Shown: one piece after another, positions 1-9,925 of the stretch
Numbering within the stretch: the first letter of the stretch is position 1
Layout of the letters: each line of letters begins with the position of its first letter
From: Oleispira sp963851095
GTDB lineage: Bacteria > Pseudomonadota > Gammaproteobacteria > Pseudomonadales > Oceanobacteraceae
Length of the DNA: 64,000 bases
Direction: 5' to 3'
NCBI GenBank assembly: GCA_963851095.1
Contig: CAWKOX010000033.1
Span: 1-64,000 of the forward strand
The notes under the pieces: model-generated
The model's input: only the letters and a program-made list of their open reading frames with translations
What the model was told of the DNA's origin: nothing
Databases searched by the model: none
Made by a program: the position numbers and the translations under genes

Positions 1-72
1 GTGTCGTATTTGGTTGATTAAGGTAGTCGGAAAACCTCCACTACCTAATAACATTGTCTAAAAGGAAAGGCC

Positions 73-1603
73 GTGTATAAAACGCTTATTGTCGTTGATA
101 CAGAAGATTCACCGCTGAAAGATCAGTTTTCAGATGTCATAAGCTTTGAAAAATATTTACGTGATTACCCTAAGGTCAACGAACCGCAAACACGGCTAAT
201 CAACCTCTGTGATACCGAACATTATCTAAGCAAAGGCTACTATTGTTCCTTGTTGGCAGAAGCTCGCAAGCATGTGGTATTGCCTAGCGTAAAAACCATT
301 AACAACCTGCGCAACGAAGTTGACTTGCAGTCGTTGGTTCCTTTGATTTCTGGTTTTACCGAAAGCTTGGACCAAAGCATTTGGATTTATTTTGGCAAGA
401 CTCACGGTTTAAACCAAGACCACAATCAAGCTCAAATAAAAGGTCTGAAGACGTTCGCGAAAAAGCTATTCCAAGAATACCCCTCGCCGATTATTAAACT
501 CAATATCAGCCATGATTCGGCGACTAGTTCGGCTAATGAGTTCGGCTAATGATTCGGCTAATAGTTCGGGCATCCGTACAGGTATGACTGTCAGTATCGA
601 GCGCTGTGCGCCGAATGCTTTGCCTGAAAACGAACAAGTTATCTTCCTTGAACAGCTAAAAGACTTTACCCAAACTGTTTGGCGCATGGGCAGTGGTGCA
701 AAACGCCATCGTTGGGATATGGCGATTCTGGTTAACCCAGAAGAAAAAGTGCCGCCGAGTAATAAAGATGCGTTAAGTCGCTTTGTTAAAGCAGCGGCTA
801 AGCAGGGCATTAATGCTGAAATCGTATCGTATTCACAGATTACTAATATCAATCAATACGATGCCTTGTTTATTCGTGAAACTACCGCGATTGATCATCA
901 TACCTATCGTTTGGCATGCGAAGCTGAAAAGAACGGCATTGTGGTCTTAGATGATCCAACGTCTATCTTACGTTGCTGTAATAAAGTGTTTTTGCACGAC
1001 GCGTTTAGCTATCAAAAAGTCCCTTCGCTTAATACCGTAGTGGTGAGTGATGCCAGTGCAGAAACGGTCGCAAAACTGCGTGACGAGATGGGCTTTCCTT
1101 TGGTTTTGAAAATGCCAGAAGGGTCTTTTTCTAACGGCGTTTATAAAGTTAAAACCGAAGAAGAGTTAACAGAAAAATTATTGGAGCTGTTAGCTGAGTC
1201 GGCCTTGGTATTAGCGCAGGAATATTGCTTCACTGATTATGATTGGCGCATTGGGGTTTTAAATGGCCGTGCGATTTACGCGTGTCGTTACAAGATGGCG
1301 CGTAATCATTGGCAAATTTATAACCACGAATCTGAGCGTTTCTTCTCTGGTGGTTTTGAAACCATGCCAACGTTTGAAGTGCCGCAAAAAGTATTAAAGG
1401 CTGCATTAAAAGCCTGTGCGGCTGTGGGTAATGGTTTGTATGGCGTCGACATTAAACAAAAAGACAATAACGTTTATGTCTTAGAAGTGAACGACAACCC
1501 AAGCATCGATCATAAGGTGGAAGATGCGTATTTGGGTAATGAACTGTATATGCAAATCATGTCGGAATTTCAGCGCCGCTTAGAAGAGCGTGGTAAAGCG
1601 TAA
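73..1603 (+). CDS. RimK-like ATP-grasp ligase with RLAN N-terminal domain (frameshifted)
   Basis: The N-terminal part (about 150 residues) resembles the RLAN domain that precedes RimK-like ATP-grasp modules. The C-terminal part is an ATP-grasp ligase with the metal/ATP-binding stretch VYVLEVNDNPSID near the end. Family members are expected to ligate amino acids to a peptide or metabolite; the substrate is unknown. The start is GTG at 73, 2 bases after an AAAGGAAAGG ribosome-binding region. The frame changes at a 13-bp tandem duplication (526-551). Removing one copy gives a single frame of 505 residues. The next gene starts 2 bases downstream and encodes a GNAT/C39-like protein, so the two probably act together. 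The domain assignment is by recognition, not by search. Confidence 0.8.
526..551 (+). repeat. 13-bp perfect tandem duplication inside the ATP-grasp gene
   Basis: The unit AGTTCGGCTAATG occurs twice in a row (526-538 and 539-551), followed by a shorter related copy ATTCGGCTAAT. The duplication adds 13 bases, shifts the frame by +1 and leads straight to a stop at 547-549. Deleting one unit restores an open frame reading ANDSANSSG across the junction. The repeat lies in a low-complexity linker between the two domains. Confidence 0.95.
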
Positions 1604-1605
1604 TT

Positions 1606-2730
1606 ATGCTGAACTATCGATTGGCCAATGAAAAAGACTTAGAAGCCTTAATGGGTATAGAGGTGACGTGCTTTGACTCAGACCGTTTAAGTTTACGCCG
1701 TTTTAAGCATTGGATTCGTGTTGATCACGGTATCTTAATGGTCTGCCAAGAAAACGATCAGGTCGTGGGCTATGGATTAGTCTGGTGTCATAAAGGCACC
1801 CGGCTAGCTCGGCTTTATTCGTTGGCGGTTTTGCCACAGCATCGCGGTAAAAATATTGCCGAAGGATTATTAACTCGATTAGAGCAAGCGGCGGCTAAGC
1901 GTGGTCATATCAGCATGCGCTTAGAAGTCTCAGAAAATAATAGCGGGGCGATCAAATTATACGAGCGCTTGGACTATCGTATATTTGATGAATATACCGA
2001 GTATTACGAAGACCACAGTGACGCGCTGCGGATGCAAAAAAGCATTCATAAGCTGAACCCTGCCAGCATTAAAAAGCCCGTGCCCTGGTATCAGCAAACC
2101 ACGGAGTTTACCTGTGGCCCAGCGGCGCTGATGATGGCGATGGCAAGTCAGAAAGAAATACTGCAACCGAACCAAGCATTGGAACTCGATATTTGGCGGC
2201 AAGCCACATCGATTTTTATGACCTCGGGCCACGGCGGCACACATCCTTTTGGTTTGGCATTAGCGGCTAATGATCAGGGCTTTCAAGTTGAATTATTTAT
2301 TAATACTCAAGCCACGCCTTTTTTAGAAGGCGTACGTTCGAGTAATAAAAAAGACATTTTGGAAGTCGTGCACGAGCAGTTTAAACAGCGAGTCGAAAGC
2401 CGAACCGATATCAAATTGCATTATCAGGACACGTCGCAAGATCAGGTTGAGCACTGGTTAAACAATGACTATGCGGTATTAGTATTGATTAGCACTTATC
2501 GCTTGGATGGTAGAAAGGCACCGCACTGGGTAGCGGTGACTCATATCGACGAGCATTGTTTGTATGTGCACGATCCTGATTGCGAAGCGTCTGCTAGCGA
2601 CGATCGTAAAAGCAATAAACAAGGTGCAATTGATTGCCAACATGTGCCTATTGCCCGAGCAGACTTTGATAAAATGTCGGCCTTTGGTGCAAGTAAATTA
2701 CGCACAGCAATTGCAATCAAACCCATTTAG
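1606..2730 (+). CDS. GNAT acetyltransferase fused to C39-like cysteine peptidase
   Basis: Residues 1-145 form a GNAT domain with the acetyl-CoA loop VLPQHRGKNIAEGLL (75-89). Residues about 158-374 form a C39-like papain-fold peptidase (DUF3335 type). The likely nucleophile is Cys170 in TCGPAALM; the likely His is in APHWVAVTHID and the Asp in HDPD. There is no signal peptide, so it probably acts in the cytoplasm. It follows the ATP-grasp gene by 2 bases. Ligase, acetylase and protease together suggest making and trimming a peptide modification, but the target is unknown. Confidence 0.82.
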   Translation: MLNYRLANEKDLEALMGIEVTCFDSDRLSLRRFKHWIRVDHGILMVCQENDQVVGYGLVWCHKGTRLARLYSLAVLPQHRGKNIAEGLLTRLEQAAAKRGHISMRLEVSENNSGAIKLYERLDYRIFDEYTEYYEDHSDALRMQKSIHKLNPASIKKPVPWYQQTTEFTCGPAALMMAMASQKEILQPNQALELDIWRQATSIFMTSGHGGTHPFGLALAANDQGFQVELFINTQATPFLEGVRSSNKKDILEVVHEQFKQRVESRTDIKLHYQDTSQDQVEHWLNNDYAVLVLISTYRLDGRKAPHWVAVTHIDEHCLYVHDPDCEASASDDRKSNKQGAIDCQHVPIARADFDKMSAFGASKLRTAIAIKPI

Positions 2731-2757
2731 ATAAGAATAATAGGGCAAACAAAATAG

Positions 2758-3999
2758 TTAGGACGCCTGTTGCTGGTTTTTTACAGATTCTTGCGCAACA
2801 GGTAGCCCTAAAGAAATAATCGCGGTCAAAATAATAAACCCCGCAGATACCCACAAACAAACAGCTAACCCATATTCTTGAAATAACCAGCCCGACAATA
2901 TCGTGCCGATTAAACGTCCCATGGCATTGGCCATATAATAAAATCCGACATCCAGCGAAACACCATCATCCGATGCATAGCTAACAATTAAGTAGCTGTG
3001 TAACGAAGAATTGATGGCAAACAATACCCCAAAAATCATTAACCCGCCTAATAAAATAACGGAGGAGTGCCAGTCGTAAGTTAGCGACAATGCAATCGTG
3101 ATGGGCATGATACTAAGCGCTAAAGCCCACATTAGGGCATGGCGGCCATCAGGTGCTTGGCCATTCTTTGTTCCTGTGATCTTGGGCGCAATGCCCTGCA
3201 CAAAACCATAACCAATAACCCAGCTTGCCAAAAATCCACCCACATACCAGTGATCCCAACCAAATGTGGTTGCCAGATAAATCGGCAGCGCAATGACAAA
3301 CCACACATCTCGAGAGCCAAACAAAAACAGACGTGCTGCAGAAAGGTAGTTAATGGCTTTGCTTTTAGAAAATAATTCGGTGAATTTAGGTTTGCCTTTT
3401 GACTTACCTAAGTCCTTTTTTAAACTGATTAAACTCAGAATCCAAACGAATAACAGCGCGATGGCCATTACCAAAATGGCACCTTGGAACCCAAGTAGGC
3501 TTAGCATTACACCGCCAAGAAAAAAGCCGATTCCTTTTAAGGCATTTTTAGACCCCGTAAGAATCGCAATCCACTTATACAATTGCCCTTCGGCATCGGA
3601 CGGAACCAATAACTTAACCGAGCTTTTAGCACTCATTTTATTCAAGTCTTTGGCGATACCCGACATCGCTTGTGCCGCCATTACCCAAGGCACTAATAGC
3701 ATTTCAGCAGGCACTAATAGCATTGAAAGCGCGACAATCTGCAAAAATAAACCAATGTTCATGGTTTTATTTAAGCCCAGCCTTGCTCCAAGCCAGCCAC
3801 CTATTAAATTGGTAATCACACCAAAAACTTCATAAAAGATAAACAGCATGGCCACTTCTATCGGGCTATAACCTAGCCCGTAAAAGTACAAAACAACCAG
3901 CATTCTTAAAGCACCGTCGGTTAATGTGAACGCCCAATAATTTCCGGTTACGATCATATATTGACGAATATCAGGTGATAGCTTTGAAAGCCACGTCAT
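2758..3999 (-). CDS. arsJ: ArsJ organoarsenical efflux transporter (MFS)
   Basis: This 413-residue polytopic protein has about 12 hydrophobic segments of the major facilitator type. It resembles ArsJ, which exports 1-arseno-3-phosphoglycerate, the unstable product formed when GAPDH uses arsenate instead of phosphate. The identification rests mainly on the neighbouring GAPDH gene and the arsR/acr3 genes on the same strand. It is the last gene of the operon, 54 bases after the GAPDH gene. The start ATG at 3999 is followed by MTWLSKLSPDIRQY, as in the family. Confidence 0.88.
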   Translation of the reverse strand: MTWLSKLSPDIRQYMIVTGNYWAFTLTDGALRMLVVLYFYGLGYSPIEVAMLFIFYEVFGVITNLIGGWLGARLGLNKTMNIGLFLQIVALSMLLVPAEMLLVPWVMAAQAMSGIAKDLNKMSAKSSVKLLVPSDAEGQLYKWIAILTGSKNALKGIGFFLGGVMLSLLGFQGAILVMAIALLFVWILSLISLKKDLGKSKGKPKFTELFSKSKAINYLSAARLFLFGSRDVWFVIALPIYLATTFGWDHWYVGGFLASWVIGYGFVQGIAPKITGTKNGQAPDGRHALMWALALSIMPITIALSLTYDWHSSVILLGGLMIFGVLFAINSSLHSYLIVSYASDDGVSLDVGFYYMANAMGRLIGTILSGWLFQEYGLAVCLWVSAGFIILTAIISLGLPVAQESVKNQQQAS

Positions 4000-4053
4000 G
4001 CTGTTTAATCCTTGTTGCTAATCTATTTATTTCAATTAACGTTTAAACTCAAA

Positions 4054-5065
4054 CTAAATTTGATCAGCCAAACCAACGACTCGCATTAATTCAGCGGTTC
4101 GATTGGCATAACCCCATTCATTATCGTACCAGGCATAGATTTTCACTTGAGTACCGTTAACCACCATCGTCGACAGCGCATCAATAATGCTGGAACGTGG
4201 ATCTGTTTTGTAGTCGATAGAAACCAAAGGACGTTCTTCATAGCCCAAAATGTCTTTTAGTTCATTATCAGCCGCGTCCTTCAATAACTGGTTAACTTCT
4301 TCAGCGGTTGTTTCACGGCTGACTTCAAAAACACAATCGGTAAGCGATGCATTAGACAGAGGAACACGCACCGCGTGGCCGTTTAATCTTCCTTTTAGTT
4401 CAGGAAAAATATTGGTAATCGCAGTGGCTGAACCGGTAGTCGTTGGAATCAAACTGGCGCCACACGAACGTGCACGGCGTAAATCTTTATGGGGAGCATC
4501 TAAAATAGTTTGTGTATTGGTGATGCTATGAATAGTCGTCATCGACCCATGTTTAATGCCCAGTTTTTCATGAATCACTTTTACGACAGGTGCTAGGCAG
4601 TTAGTTGTACACGATGCCGCGGTGACAATAGGGTGCTCATCTTTGTTATAAAGATCATCATTAACCCCCATTACCACATTTAATACACCGTCTTCTTTTA
4701 CCGGAGCGGTTACAACAACCCGTTTAACGCCTTGGTCTAAGTACGCTTGCAGGATGGCTTTTGACTTCATCTTGCCGCTGGCTTCAATCACGACATCACA
4801 ACCAGACCAATCGGTATCGGCAATGTCTTTATTTTGCGTGCAGCGAATACGTTGCTTGCCAATAACAATGTCAGAACCTTCGGCAGTCGCATCGTGGCTC
4901 CAGCGACCGTGTACAGAATCGAAGGTTAGTAAATGAGCAAGGGTTGTCGCATCACCCGCGACATCATTGATCTTGAACAAACTCAACATCTGCCCAATCA
5001 AAAGCTGCGCGTAACGACAAGCGGCCCATGCGGCCAAATCCATTTATTCCTACTTTAATGGTCAT
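4054..5065 (-). CDS. gap: ArsJ-associated glyceraldehyde-3-phosphate dehydrogenase (frameshifted)
   Basis: The true N-terminus starts at 5065 (MTIKVGINGFGRMGRLSLRA), with the Rossmann motif INGFGRMG. That frame runs into the downstream frame near 4973, where one extra base appears (expected EFVQINDVAG). Joined length is 336 residues. The catalytic motif ASCTTNC and the C-terminal WYDNEWGYANRT are present. In this context it forms 1-arseno-3-phosphoglycerate from arsenate, which ArsJ exports. It is a dedicated paralogue rather than the glycolytic enzyme, inferred from position. Confidence 0.87.
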
Positions 5066-5085
5066 AAAAACCTCGGTCTTCTAGT

Positions 5086-5322
5086 TTATTTTGAAAGCCA
5101 TTCAATAATTTGATCGGTATGCGGCATTGAACCGGAGTGAACCAGCTGTTCGTCAATCACAACCGCAGGCGTGCTCATAACGTTATAAGACATAATAACT
5201 TGTAAATCGGTCTCTTTTGTTACCGTCACTTCCACGCCTTGTTCGAGGGCAATTCTTTCGATGGAGTCAGCTGTTTTAGTGCATTTTTTACAGCCACTGC
5301 CTAATACTTTTATCTGTTTCAT
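5086..5322 (-). CDS. Small thioredoxin-like redox-active disulfide protein
   Basis: This 78-residue thioredoxin-fold protein has a CKKC active site (residues 11-14) and a cis-Pro motif MSTPAVVIDE. Such mini-thioredoxins (redox-active disulfide protein 2 family) are often found beside DUF318-type permeases and arsenic genes. It may deliver reducing power for arsenate or organoarsenical handling, but that is inferred. No signal peptide is visible, so it is cytoplasmic. It lies between the permease and GAPDH genes in the operon. Confidence 0.85.
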   Translation of the reverse strand: MKQIKVLGSGCKKCTKTADSIERIALEQGVEVTVTKETDLQVIMSYNVMSTPAVVIDEQLVHSGSMPHTDQIIEWLSK

Positions 5323-5377
5323 AATTCACCTATCACTAGAAGTTTACTTTTACAGACATTATTACGAATGCCTAAAT

Positions 5378-6409
5378 TTATAAAAAAGAAGAAAATGCGT
5401 TAAATATCCACCCAACTATTGTAAAAGAGATTAATAGAAGCAAGAAAACCGTGGCTAATAATCTCCACTGCATAACTTGTTTGAGTAGGATAAATTCAGG
5501 AAAGCTGGCGGCAACGGTACTCATACAAAAGGCGAGTGTTGTGCCAACAGGCAAACCGTTATTAATCAGGCTTTCCATAATTGGAATAACCCCTGTCGCA
5601 TTTGAATACAGAGGAATACCTAACAAAACAGCCGCTGGTACAGACCACCATTGGCCGTCACCCAAATGATGTTCAATCCAACCGTCGGGAACAAAACCAT
5701 GTAACGCAGCACCTGCGCCAACCCCAATAATGACCCACTTCCATACTCGGCCAAAAATCTCTAAAGATTCCTCTTTTGCAAACTCATGGCGTTCAGCAAA
5801 CGATAATTTAGAACTTTCTTGAGAGCTACTTATCGAATTGCTTATCGTGCTATGTGTCGCACTGTCTGAAGCAACGTTTTTCTTTTGACCATCGGCCAGT
5901 GCTTTCGCTGCGAACGATTGCAACCAGCGCTCTGCTTTAATTGCATCAAGAAACCAGCCACCTAAAATCCCAACGGTCATTCCTATCACCACATAGAGCA
6001 GTGTGAATTTCCAGCCAAGTAAACTCATTAACAATAAAATCGCGACTTCATTAATCAAAGGGGACGTAAGTAGAAAGCTCATTGTAATACCAACAGGAAT
6101 ACCTGCAGAGGTAAAACCTAGAAATACCGGAATACTCGAACAAGAACAAAAAGGGGTAATCGCACCAAAACCAGAGCCTAATACATAGCCAATACCACGA
6201 TTTTTACCCGCTAAATAATCGCGAACACGCTCTACATTGAGAGAAGCTCTCAACAGGGCAATGAGGTAAATCATCACAACTAATAAAACGTAGATCTTAC
6301 TGACGTCTTCAATAAAAAAATGTACCGAACTGCCGAGCTTAGAATCGGGTGTCAGGTTGAATACGGAATAGGCTAACCAATCTGCAAATTGCGTAAAAAT
6401 TTCAAACAT
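5378..6409 (-). CDS. DUF318/YraQ-ArsP-type permease
   Basis: This 343-residue membrane protein has the family motif ITPFCSCSSIPVFLGF followed by SFLLTSPLINEVA, typical of YraQ/ArsP permeases. There are about eight to ten hydrophobic segments. A hydrophilic Ser-rich central loop lies near residues 175-205. ArsP relatives export trivalent organoarsenicals; other members have unknown cargo. Its start codon overlaps the stop of acr3 by one base (ATG at 6409), so the two genes are translationally linked. Confidence 0.82.
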   Translation of the reverse strand: MFEIFTQFADWLAYSVFNLTPDSKLGSSVHFFIEDVSKIYVLLVVMIYLIALLRASLNVERVRDYLAGKNRGIGYVLGSGFGAITPFCSCSSIPVFLGFTSAGIPVGITMSFLLTSPLINEVAILLLMSLLGWKFTLLYVVIGMTVGILGGWFLDAIKAERWLQSFAAKALADGQKKNVASDSATHSTISNSISSSQESSKLSFAERHEFAKEESLEIFGRVWKWVIIGVGAGAALHGFVPDGWIEHHLGDGQWWSVPAAVLLGIPLYSNATGVIPIMESLINNGLPVGTTLAFCMSTVAASFPEFILLKQVMQWRLLATVFLLLLISFTIVGWIFNAFSSFL

Positions 6410-7431
6410 TAGGCTTCTCCAAACCAGTGTTGCGTTCTATTGGCAAACCAAACAAGGCTCAACATAACAGGGACTTCAACCAATACACCCACTACGGTTG
6501 CTAGCGCAGCGCCGGAGTGTAAACCAAATAAAGAAATAGCCACTGCAACGGCTAACTCAAAAAAGTTAGAGGTACTAATCATGCAAGCAGGTGCAGCAAT
6601 GTTATACGAAAGCTTCATTCTAAGAGCGATAAAATAGGTGATCGCAAAAATGCCATAGGTTTGAATTAATAAAGGAATAGCAATTAATACAATGGCTTCA
6701 GGCTTGGCTAAAATGGTTTGAGCTTGAAAACCAAACAATAAAACAACCGTGCATAATAAACCAATCATCGACCATGGCTTTAGCATAGTCAGTAATTGAT
6801 TCAGCGACGTATGATCCTTTTTTTTATCAACCAGCTTTCTGGTGAAGGCCCCGGCTAATAAAGGAATCAAAACGTACAAAACAACAGATAATATTAAGGT
6901 ATCCCAAGGCACTGAAATATCGGTAACACCTAATAAAAACCCGGCAATTGGAGCAAACGCAAAAATCATAATAATGTCGTTTACCGAGACCTGAATTAAC
7001 GTGTAATTAGGATCCCCCTTGGTTAGCTGGCTCCATACAAATACCATAGCCGTACAAGGCGCAACCCCTAATAAAATCATTCCTGCGATATATTCATTTG
7101 CAGTTTGTGGATCAACCCAGTCAGCAAAAAAACCTTTAAAAAATAACCAACCTAAAAATGCCATGGTAAAAGGTTTAATTAACCAATTAACGACCAAGGT
7201 AAGCACTAGCCCCCTTGGCTTTTTACCAACGTCTTTTAAGGATGAAAAATCGATTTGAACCATCATGGGATAAATCATTAGCCAAATAAGTAACGCTACG
7301 ACTAAGTTGACATGAGCAAATTCTAAGGCTGCAATCAGCTCAAAAAAAGTAGGAAATACATTACCTAAAACAACGCCTACTGTAATCGCCAATGCCACCC
7401 AAATACTTAAATATCGTTCAAATGTCCCCAT
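6409..7431 (-). CDS. acr3: Arsenite efflux transporter, ACR3 family
   Basis: This 340-residue protein with ten predicted membrane segments matches ACR3. The conserved cysteine is in LLGVAPCTAMVFVW, and a second family motif is ACMISTSNFFELAVA. It exports arsenite out of the cytoplasm. It is the first transporter after arsR and overlaps the next permease gene by one base. Expression is presumably released from ArsR when arsenite is present. Confidence 0.93.
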   Translation of the reverse strand: MGTFERYLSIWVALAITVGVVLGNVFPTFFELIAALEFAHVNLVVALLIWLMIYPMMVQIDFSSLKDVGKKPRGLVLTLVVNWLIKPFTMAFLGWLFFKGFFADWVDPQTANEYIAGMILLGVAPCTAMVFVWSQLTKGDPNYTLIQVSVNDIIMIFAFAPIAGFLLGVTDISVPWDTLILSVVLYVLIPLLAGAFTRKLVDKKKDHTSLNQLLTMLKPWSMIGLLCTVVLLFGFQAQTILAKPEAIVLIAIPLLIQTYGIFAITYFIALRMKLSYNIAAPACMISTSNFFELAVAVAISLFGLHSGAALATVVGVLVEVPVMLSLVWFANRTQHWFGEA

Positions 7432-7500
7432 TCTATTTTCCTTACCTTCACTATGGTTTATATCTTTTATTTATTCATTTGTAAGACTTCATTTGTAAGA

Positions 7501-7848
7501 CTAAGTACAACAAGAACGTACGCGCTCAGGTCTGTCACCCATCTTATTAAGACTGATTAAATTATTTGAAATAAACTCGGAATTTGCTGTTAGCGTTGCA
7601 GATAGAATACTAATAGCCCATTCAGCTAGTTCGCTATTAATGCTGTAAAAAACCCACTGACCCTGACGCTTATCGGTGAGCAAGCCACAATTGCGTAATT
7701 GTGCGAGGTGACGAGAAATTTTAGGCTGGCTTTCATCCAGCGCTTGCATGAGTTCGCATACACACAGTTCTTGCTGATCCATAATCAACAGTAAACAGCG
7801 TAATCGTGTTTCATCAGCCAAGCATTTATAAAATTGTACAGGAGACAT
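7501..7848 (-). CDS. arsR: Arsenic-responsive repressor, ArsR/SmtB family
   Basis: This is a winged-helix repressor of 115 residues if translation starts at the ATG at 7848 (MSPVQFYKCLADETRLR); a GTG three codons upstream (7857) is also possible. The metalloid-binding motif ELCVCEL precedes the recognition helix SQPKISRHLAQL, as in E. coli-type ArsR. The C-terminus carries an extra Cys pair (SCCT). It is the promoter-proximal gene of the arsenic operon and should autoregulate through the palindrome at 7891-7910. Confidence 0.93.
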   Translation of the reverse strand: MSPVQFYKCLADETRLRCLLLIMDQQELCVCELMQALDESQPKISRHLAQLRNCGLLTDKRQGQWVFYSINSELAEWAISILSATLTANSEFISNNLISLNKMGDRPERVRSCCT

Positions 7849-7890
7849 GTAATACACACCGGTGCTGTGATTGTGATTCTTATCTTAAGC

Positions 7891-7910
7891 ATATATGGAT
7901 ATTCATATAT
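7891..7910. promoter_or_regulatory. Probable ArsR operator
   Basis: A perfect inverted repeat, ATATATG-GATATT-CATATAT, lies 43 bases upstream of the arsR start codon. Position and symmetry fit an ArsR operator overlapping the arsenic operon promoter. Binding is inferred. Confidence 0.7.
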
Positions 7911-7945
7911 ATCAAAGTAAAAGATAAGAAAATTTAAAATAATTG

Positions 7946-7972
7946 GGAATAAACTGCTGGGCTCTCCGTCAA
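7946..7972 (+). promoter_or_regulatory. ECF-type promoter motif of the Ala/Ser-rich protein gene
   Basis: The motif is GGAATAAA-N13-CGTCAA, 34 bases before the ATG at 8007. The same motif with identical spacing stands upstream of the ECF sigma gene (11497-11523). This is the usual sign of an ECF factor and its target. Confidence 0.65.
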
Positions 7973-8006
7973 CCTTATGAAAACACTAATAACGGAGTAA
8001 CAAATC

Positions 8007-8762
8007 ATGAAAAATACTAACATCATCCCAGCAGCATTAACGTTAATCGCATTGTTTGGTTTTAATTCTGTACAGGCGGCAACCGTTACTACGCAAATGA
8101 ATGGCGAAGTAGCAATTAATACAAGCCATGAAAGTAATGCCCATACAGACAGTAATACAGAAAGTAATAGCGATGCGAATGGCAGTGCGAGCATTGAAGG
8201 CAATAGCCGTTCTGATGCGAGTAACCAGACGAATAGTGATGTTCGATCTGAGTTTACTAGCCAGATGAAGATGACTAAGGCTCAAGCATCGAATAGTTCA
8301 GAGCAAGCAGCGGCCTATAAAAATAGCCTACAGCAATCGGTGAATGCTAAAAAAGACGCCGCAGTTAGCAGTAGCGTATCAGCCGCAGGGTCTGCTCAAG
8401 CACAGGGCAAAGCCTCGGCATCACACGGCCTTGAGGTAGCGACTAATACCAGTGCCCAAGCGAATGCTGAAATTCAAGCACGTGCTGCGAGTGCTGCTGC
8501 GAGTGCTGCTGATAGTGCAGCAAGCGCATCACAAGCGGGTATTAATAGTGCCACAGCGATTAGCAGTGAAATTGCGAATACTATTTCAGGTGCTGTTCAA
8601 ACAAGTGTTCAAGCCAGTATTCAAGGTTCAGTATCACAGAGCTTAGATGCTGCAGTCACACAAACCATTGCCAGTACTGTAGCAAGTAGTGTAGAAGGTA
8701 CGGTTGAATCTTCAGTTGCCGCGACGGTTGCTGGTGGCATTGATGCCGCACTAGGTATGTAA
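8007..8762 (+). CDS. Secreted Ala/Ser-rich low-complexity protein, function unknown
   Basis: This 251-residue protein has a clear Sec signal peptide (MKNTNIIPAALTLIALFGFNSVQA). The mature part is very rich in Ala, Ser, Asn, Gln and Thr with few hydrophobic residues, and looks helical or disordered. The C-terminal third has repeated SxxxSVxxxV patterns (for example VQTSVQASIQGSVSQ). No enzyme domain is recognised. It is a single-gene unit with an ECF-type promoter in front and a strong terminator behind, so it is probably an abundant envelope or stress protein. Confidence 0.75.
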   Translation: MKNTNIIPAALTLIALFGFNSVQAATVTTQMNGEVAINTSHESNAHTDSNTESNSDANGSASIEGNSRSDASNQTNSDVRSEFTSQMKMTKAQASNSSEQAAAYKNSLQQSVNAKKDAAVSSSVSAAGSAQAQGKASASHGLEVATNTSAQANAEIQARAASAAASAADSAASASQAGINSATAISSEIANTISGAVQTSVQASIQGSVSQSLDAAVTQTIASTVASSVEGTVESSVAATVAGGIDAALGM

Positions 8763-8774
8763 TCTTAAACAGCA

Positions 8775-8797
8775 AAAAGGGGCATTTAGCCCCTTTT
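8775..8797 (+). terminator. Intrinsic terminator after the Ala/Ser-rich protein gene
   Basis: Stem AAAAGGGGC, loop ATTTA, stem GCCCCTTTT, 12 bases after the stop codon. Confidence 0.85.
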
Positions 8798-8925
8798 AGC
8801 CGTACTTTTTGCAATACTTAAATCTTAATAACTCTATAACGTATAAATATACATTCAGCGACATCTGTCATCACAGCCGGCATCACAACTATGATTTCTA
8901 TGACATGATTGCTATCGAGGCACCT

Positions 8926-9889
8926 ATGAAAAATATCACATTACCCACTCTTTTAAGTTTAGTCATACTGAATACTCCGCTATCAACATTGGCTGCCGAT
9001 TCTGTTACCTGGACAGGTTCTGCAACGGCTGAGCGCGAACACGATTCTTCGGTCAGCTTAGAGCAAGTTGATGATGTTAGCCGCGAGAGTGATTATGCCA
9101 ATCAATTAAAATGGGGCTTAGGTGCAAAATGGCAAGCAACGGATAGCCTACAGTTTTCGGCCCAGTATTTAGGCAAAAATAAAGATTATGATGAGTATAC
9201 GGAATACGATCTTAAATCAGCATCACCTAGCGCTGTCTTCAAAGTTTACTTATTCGGGTATCGGTTATGGCTACCGCTTTGATGGCGTAAAAGCGAAAGT
9301 CGATGGCGAAAACTTTTTAAATTTTAGCCAGTCGACCCTAGCGATCGATAAATTATTTGATTCATCTTTTTATATGCGCGCGGCAATCTCAACGAATAAA
9401 AAAGACTTTATTCAATTAGATGAACGCGATGCCCAAGCCACTGTTTTTGGTTTAGATTCCATGGCTTTTTCTACCAGTGGTCGTAGTCATGTTAGCGTTA
9501 ATGCCAGTGTCGAAAATGAAGTTGCTGAAGAAAAACTGTTTGATAATAAAACCATGAGCTTAAAAATTTCCTTTCAGCACAAGTTTGCCAGTACTCATTT
9601 CCCTATCACCTTTGTGACGGGTATTCGTTACGCCCATAAGGCCTATGATTCTTTTGATATTACCGTTGCTAATAATAACGGCGGCATTCTTACGGGGTTT
9701 CAACCACAAAACACGATGGATGAGACACGGGTTGATCTGCTGAAGCAATGGACGACTAGCTTAGACGTAGGGCTTAATGATTGGTTGGGCTTAATATTAA
9801 AAGCCACTTACGCCGATAACGATTCAAATTATGACGCAGTGAAATATGACGAACGTATTATCAGCGCAGGATTAAGCGCGCGTTTTTAA
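8926..9889 (+). CDS. Putative outer-membrane beta-barrel protein (frameshifted)
   Basis: The start at 8926 gives a signal peptide (MKNITLPTLLSLVILNTPLSTLAA). Alternating polar and hydrophobic strands follow, and the protein ends in Phe (LSARF), as outer-membrane barrels do. The frame changes by +1 between about 9200 and 9245; the second frame continues with KFTYSGIGYGYRFDGV. The joined protein is about 320 residues. No cysteine pairs or cofactor motifs are seen. The family is not recognised with certainty. It lies between a probable ECF target and the subtilase gene, but has no copy of the ECF motif itself. Confidence 0.68.
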
Positions 9890-9925
9890 TGTGCCTAGCG
9901 CTCATTCAGATTCTAATTTTAATAA

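Noticed and set aside
8926..9889. MtrB/PioB-type electron-transfer barrel
   Set aside because: No CxxC near the N-terminus, a much shorter length and no multihaem cytochrome nearby.
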